NCBI GenBank assembly: GCA_017427625.1
Contig: JAFRSL010000102.1
Span: 1-16,491 of the forward strand
Direction of reading: 5' to 3'
Length of the DNA: 16,491 nt
DNA from: Synergistaceae bacterium
Lineage (GTDB): Bacteria > Synergistota > Synergistia > Synergistales > Aminobacteriaceae
The position numbers and the translations under genes were made by a program. Below, piece after piece: positions 14,261-16,491 of the stretch; position 1 is the first letter of the stretch, and each line of letters opens with the position of its first letter. A model generated the notes under the pieces. It was not told the origin of the DNA. It did not search any database and saw only the letters and a program-made list of their open reading frames with translations.

Positions 14261-15457
14261 TCACGATGCTAAACTTTTGTTCACTTCCGCGCTGAGAATC
14301 ATTACGGGGTTGTTGGCTTTCATCATTGTCAGCGATGGTGCGAGAGTTTTTGACGCTACGGCTGAAATCTGAACGGCCTCGAAATCCTCCCATTCCCTCA
14401 AAATTCCGTAAGCCTCAGTGAATGTCTCAAGCGTTACGCAAGCGACAACGACACGGACAGCCTCATTCATGGCCGAAATTTTCGCAAGTATCCCCGATAA
14501 TTCACCGTCAGAGCCGCCGATGAAAACGTGAGAAGGAACAGGCAAATCCCCAATGGCCTCAAGGGCGCGCGAGTTATGGATTGTTACGTTGTGGAGGTGA
14601 AACTTTGCGGCATTCCTTGAAATCAGGTCAGCGGCTTCGGGATTGCACTCTACGGCGTGAATGTCAGCGAACGGAAACTCATTCCCCGCGCTAACGCTGA
14701 TACTTCCAGAACCTGCCCCTATGTCCCAGAATACAGAGTCGGGAGAAAGTTCAAGCCTCGACATTATCACGGAGCGTACAGACTCATTCGTCATCACTAT
14801 ATCAGGCTCTCGGAGAAAATCCCTGTCCCTCAAGTGAAGACGCTCAGGGTTATAGGGACTTTTGTTGCGGACTAAGATTATTGACGGTGATGGGAACTTA
14901 TGGCCCGCGAAATCTTTGGGCTTCCCCTTGAGGACGGTCTCATTCTCCGCGCCCAAGCATGAGCAGATTACAACATCAACATTACTCATGTTGCCCAGCT
15001 TCTCGCATGCCCATGAAGGAGAGATGTTGCTGTCGCAGAAAAGGACTGTGATACGGTTTCGTTCTGCGGTGTTGAGGAATACGCCGGGCTTCAGCGGTCG
15101 GCCATGACCTGAGAGTATAGCCGCGTCATGCCACGTCTCGCCAGCGTGAGCACATACCGCCTGAAGTGAGCTTATTCCTGGAAGGACTGTGATATTTTCG
15201 CGCGGGTAATGTTTCTTGATTATCGGCAAGAGGCTGAATATTCCCGGATCACCAGAGACGAGCATCACAACACGCCCCTCTTCATGGACAATGTTCCACC
15301 AAGCCATGATGTCAATGATTCTCTTACCGTCAGGAATGAGTCCGAAAAGCCTGTTGTCAGCAAAAACTACGTCAGCAGAATCTATAGCGTCCCTGACCTC
15401 CGGCGTAAGATGACAGAAATCACCCATTCCCGCGCCCGCAAAAATAATCTCACGCAT
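14261..15457 (-). CDS. cbiET: Cobalt-precorrin-7 C5- and cobalt-precorrin-6B C15-methyltransferase fusion (CbiET)
   Basis: A 398-residue fusion of the two enzymes that methylate C5 and C15 and remove the acetate carboxyl in cobalamin ring synthesis. With CbiD as partner, the anaerobic (cobalt-early) route is implied. The CbiE domain is about residues 1-200: FAGAGMGD near the start and VSGDPG (67-72) of the tetrapyrrole methylase fold. The CbiT domain is about 218-398: REPDIVMTNESVRS, the AdoMet-binding DIGAGSGS (245-252), AVECNP and FIGGSDGEL. The ATG at 15457 is chosen because it begins MREIIFAGAG directly and overlaps the cbiD stop by 8 nt (ATGCGTGA), which suggests translational coupling. 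Fused CbiET or CobL is a common arrangement. Nothing unusual is seen in the motifs. Confidence 0.93.
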   Translation of the reverse strand: MREIIFAGAGMGDFCHLTPEVRDAIDSADVVFADNRLFGLIPDGKRIIDIMAWWNIVHEEGRVVMLVSGDPGIFSLLPIIKKHYPRENITVLPGISSLQAVCAHAGETWHDAAILSGHGRPLKPGVFLNTAERNRITVLFCDSNISPSWACEKLGNMSNVDVVICSCLGAENETVLKGKPKDFAGHKFPSPSIILVRNKSPYNPERLHLRDRDFLREPDIVMTNESVRSVIMSRLELSPDSVFWDIGAGSGSISVSAGNEFPFADIHAVECNPEAADLISRNAAKFHLHNVTIHNSRALEAIGDLPVPSHVFIGGSDGELSGILAKISAMNEAVRVVVACVTLETFTEAYGILREWEDFEAVQISAVASKTLAPSLTMMKANNPVMILSAEVNKSLAS

Positions 15458-16491
15458 AACCCAAAATTTCCCCCTCAGCGTCAACAAAAACTGCGCTAAC
15501 TTTCATGGCCATGTTCACTCTCTCCTCACATTTCCTCGAAATTACCTCAGCAATATTATTCCACACACTGCCGAATCCTTCAGCCCTCACAATTTCGATT
15601 GCCTCGTTCGTCGTGTTGCTGTGATATATTCGGCTGATGATGTCTGGCTTCGCGCCCATTAAAGCGAGATGAGTGCATAGAGATTCGAGTCTTCCGTCAG
15701 CGACCTTGCTGTGAGTGTTGAATGAGCCTGCCGAAACTTTGAGGAGCTTTCCGGGATTTCCGCAGATTGTAGCGTGAGTGAAGCCGAGTTCCGCCGAAAC
15801 GTCGAGGACATGGCCGATGTAATTTCCGCACTGTATGACGTTCCTTCCCTCAACGTTGAAAATCCTCCGCGTGAACTTCTCCCCAGTCCCAGCAAAAGCA
15901 ATATATATCTCACTGAAACCGAGCGAGCGTATCATTCTCAGTTCGAGGGTCAGGGAGTCTAGGAGTGCCTGCTCATTCATTGGCTTAACGATTCCCGTCG
16001 TGCCTAAGATTGAGAGTCCGCCGACTATTCCGAGCCGAGGGTTGAAGGTACGTTTTGCGATTTCCTGACCGTTTGGGACTGCGATTGTGATTCGTAGTGA
16101 TTGGCGCGGGATTACCTCACGGACTGCGATGCGAATCATCTCGCGGGGAACTGGGTTGATCGCGGGCTGTCCTGGCGGAACTTTCAGGCCGGGCAATGTA
16201 ACAGTCCCGACACCTTCACCCGCAACAAACTCAATCTCGTCCTCACCGTCAGCAAACTCAACACGCGCGAGAACTTTCACGCCGTTGGTTACGTCAGCTT
16301 TGTCATCACCTGAGTCCTTTATGACACCGCAATACTCACCCTCTTGGAACACATCAAGATGAAATTCGAGGCCGTCAAGATTCCTGACTGTTACGTTTTC
16401 GGGGATTGAGCCTGAGACGAGGTGCAATGCTGAGGCTTTGGCGGCTCCGGCGGCGCATGTTCCTGTTGTTATTCCATTCCGTAGAGAATTG
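15450..16491 (-). CDS. cbiD: Cobalt-precorrin-5B C1-methyltransferase (CbiD), first codons beyond the window
   Basis: CbiD methylates C1 of cobalt-precorrin-5B in the anaerobic cobalamin pathway. The frame is open to the right edge, with 346 residues visible. The true N-terminal motif is present near the edge, LRNGITTGTCAAGAAKA, so only a handful of residues are missing. A TTG at 16427 lies inside this motif region and is not the start. Later motifs: GIVGGLSILGTTGIV in the middle, ATICGNPGKLLKVSAG, and FNTHSKVADGR. The gene overlaps cbiET by 8 nt and begins a cobalamin operon that continues outside the window. Confidence 0.93.
   Translation of the reverse strand, partial: NSLRNGITTGTCAAGAAKASALHLVSGSIPENVTVRNLDGLEFHLDVFQEGEYCGVIKDSGDDKADVTNGVKVLARVEFADGEDEIEFVAGEGVGTVTLPGLKVPPGQPAINPVPREMIRIAVREVIPRQSLRITIAVPNGQEIAKRTFNPRLGIVGGLSILGTTGIVKPMNEQALLDSLTLELRMIRSLGFSEIYIAFAGTGEKFTRRIFNVEGRNVIQCGNYIGHVLDVSAELGFTHATICGNPGKLLKVSAGSFNTHSKVADGRLESLCTHLALMGAKPDIISRIYHSNTTNEAIEIVRAEGFGSVWNNIAEVISRKCEERVNMAMKVSAVFVDAEGEILGYA

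Noticed and set aside
15450..16427. CbiD starting at the TTG at 16427
   Set aside because: The conserved N-terminal motif NGITTGTCAAGAAKA lies upstream of that TTG in the same frame, so the gene runs to the edge.
1..16491. CRISPR arrays, insertion sequences, prophage genes or toxin-antitoxin pairs
   Set aside because: No regularly spaced direct repeats, transposase, integrase or recognisable toxin-antitoxin pair was found on reading both strands.

Overview
The window is about 16.5 kb of roughly 50% GC bacterial chromosome with tightly packed genes on both strands. Three things point to an anaerobic, Gram-negative-type gut or rumen bacterium, most likely of the phylum Synergistota: large secreted proteins built from Ig-like 'putative Ig' repeats, an anaerobic cobalamin pathway (CbiD, CbiET), and a MetH without its reactivation domain. 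This placement is inference from gene content; no rRNA or other phylogenetic marker is present.

Layout. 1-4683 (+): the 3' end of one Ig-repeat exoprotein with its terminator, then a complete 1298-residue secreted protein with two ~250-residue N-terminal modules and seven Ig-like repeats. 4684-4793: a compact palindrome-rich element that looks like a dispersed repeat, between convergent genes. 4804-5966 (-): a macro-domain ADP-ribose hydrolase overlapping a PgeF/YlmD-family gene by 4 nt. 6028-6972 (+): an AEC-family permease. 6973-7313: a bidirectional terminator, a 46-codon ORF for a possible small membrane protein (-), and a divergent promoter region. 7314-9707 (+): cobalamin-dependent methionine synthase. 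9715-10830 (-): a tandem family of small secreted NNSGW proteins, two intact copies plus the remnant of a third, with near-identical terminator hairpins. 11156-13129 (-): gpmA followed by an AspB-type aminotransferase. 13233-13305 (+): tRNA-Val(CAC). 13364-14167 (-): a periplasmic amino-acid-type binding protein whose two halves are in swapped order. 14261 to the right edge (-): cbiD-cbiET of cobalamin biosynthesis; cbiD lacks only its first few codons.

How the genes fit together. cbiD and cbiET make the corrin cofactor that MetH uses. gpmA and the aminotransferase look like a short operon (15-nt gap). The solute-binding protein has its own promoter just after cbiET and no permease or ATPase genes beside it.

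The points most worth checking are the circularly permuted solute-binding protein, the tandem NNSGW family with a decayed copy, the 46-codon ORF with a structured leader, and the palindromic element at 4684-4793.
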